In this document: positions 5,911 through 6,120 of the stretch, in pieces
How positions within the stretch are numbered: position 1 is the first letter of the stretch
Layout of the letters: every line of letters begins with the position of its first letter
Assembly (NCBI GenBank): GCA_021778575.1
Contig: JAJYCH010000309.1
Location: 1-6,120, forward strand
DNA length: 6,120 nt
DNA from: Planctomycetota bacterium
Lineage (GTDB): Bacteria > Planctomycetota > Planctomycetia > Isosphaerales > Isosphaeraceae
Reading direction: 5' to 3'
Program-made: the position numbers and the translations under genes
Notes under the pieces: generated by a model
What the model was told of the DNA's origin: nothing
Database searches by the model: none
Seen by the model: only the letters and a program-made list of their open reading frames with translations

Positions 5911-6119
5911 GTTGACTCTCCCAAATCCACCAGGGATCGACCCGAGTCCTGAGTCCTGAGTCCTAAGTCCTGAGTCCTGAGACCCGCATGAGGCGTCGGC
6001 ACAGCGACTTCCGCCGCGTGGGGGATTGCCGCCTTTCGGACGAGATTGGTCGTCGAATGCCCCTCGACCAGCGGGATCAGCACGAGTTCGCCGCCCCAGC
6101 TTTCGACCTCGGTCCTGCC
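5907..6119 (-). CDS. hldE: C-terminal end of an HldE/RfaE2-like nucleotidyltransferase (partial)
   Basis: Only the last 70 codons are in the window; the gene enters from the right edge. The reading begins GRTEVESWGGELVLIPLVEG and continues HSTTNLVRKA. This matches the end of the adenylyltransferase domain of HldE/RfaE2, where a GG-x-V-hydrophobic-P-x-x-x-G segment is followed by STTN and a short basic helix (the E. coli protein, from memory, ends in a similar STTNII segment). That domain joins heptose 1-phosphate to ATP, giving ADP-heptose for envelope polysaccharide. The nucleotide-binding motif (HxGH type) would be outside the window, so a related cytidylyltransferase is possible. The unusual part is a tail of about 40 residues after STTNLVRKA containing LRTQDLG-LRTQDSG, translated from a heptanucleotide repeat. 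The stop TGA (5909-5907) overlaps the next gene's TTG start. Confidence 0.72.
   Translation of the reverse strand, partial: GRTEVESWGGELVLIPLVEGHSTTNLVRKAAIPHAAEVAVPTPHAGLRTQDLGLRTQDSGRSLVDLGEST
5916..5922 (-). promoter_or_regulatory. Shine-Dalgarno site for the TTG start at 5910
   Basis: GGGAGAG on the minus strand lies five bases before TTG 5910. This is the best ribosome binding site in the leftward block and makes the rare TTG start credible. It sits inside the last codons of the upstream HldE-like gene. Confidence 0.7.
5944..5978. repeat. Heptanucleotide tandem repeat, five units
   Basis: Five head-to-tail units of GAGTCCT (+ strand) occupy these 35 bases: four identical units and one AAGTCCT variant at 5965-5971. 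A decayed sixth unit, GAGACCC, follows. On the minus strand the unit reads AGGACTC. Because 7 is not a multiple of 3, three units make 21 bases and encode one heptapeptide, giving LRTQDLG then LRTQDSG in the tail of the HldE-like frame. Gain or loss of one unit would shift that frame. Heptanucleotide repeats of this style are known in cyanobacteria (STRR elements); any relationship is untested. Confidence 0.95.
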
Positions 6120-6120
6120 G

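Noticed and set aside
5940..5985. CRISPR-like array
   Set aside because: The units are seven bases, directly adjacent and without spacers, so this is a simple tandem repeat.

Overview
The window reads as a chromosomal segment of a planctomycete, most likely an Isosphaeraceae-type organism. This is inferred from the high GC content (about 60-65% by eye), the adjacent WD40 beta-propeller and Tat-exported DUF1501 genes (a combination typical of Planctomycetota), and a set of lineage-specific membrane proteins without recognisable wider families. No RNA gene, CRISPR array, transposase or integrase is visible.

Layout. The left half is transcribed rightward: a small uncharacterised ORF (36-344, slightly AT-richer than the rest), a seven-bladed WD40-type propeller protein (370-1374), a 129-bp gap, then a DUF1501 protein with a twin-arginine signal (1504-2769). 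The right half is transcribed leftward, from the right edge inwards: the 3' end of an HldE/RfaE2-like nucleotidyltransferase gene (5907-6119, running off the edge), two paralogous multi-pass membrane proteins (5062-5910 and 4155-5018), then two single-pass membrane-anchored proteins that also look distantly related to each other (3411-4055 and 2776-3405). The two blocks converge with only six bases between the stop codons of the DUF1501 gene and the last leftward gene.

How the genes relate. The leftward genes are tightly packed. The HldE-like stop overlaps the TTG start of the first membrane protein in a TTGA overlap preceded by a good Shine-Dalgarno sequence. The two single-pass genes are five bases apart. 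The only sizeable leftward gap (about 97 bp) holds a good sigma70-like promoter with a small palindrome over its -35 box, so the last two genes can probably be transcribed on their own. The cluster appears to have grown by two separate tandem duplications. Its function is unknown; position beside a probable heptose-nucleotide gene hints at the cell envelope, but this is only context.

The most unusual feature is a five-unit heptanucleotide tandem repeat (GAGTCCT on the + strand) inside the 3' end of the HldE-like frame. It is translated as two heptapeptides, LRTQDLG and LRTQDSG, in a C-terminal tail that extends well past the normal end of this family.
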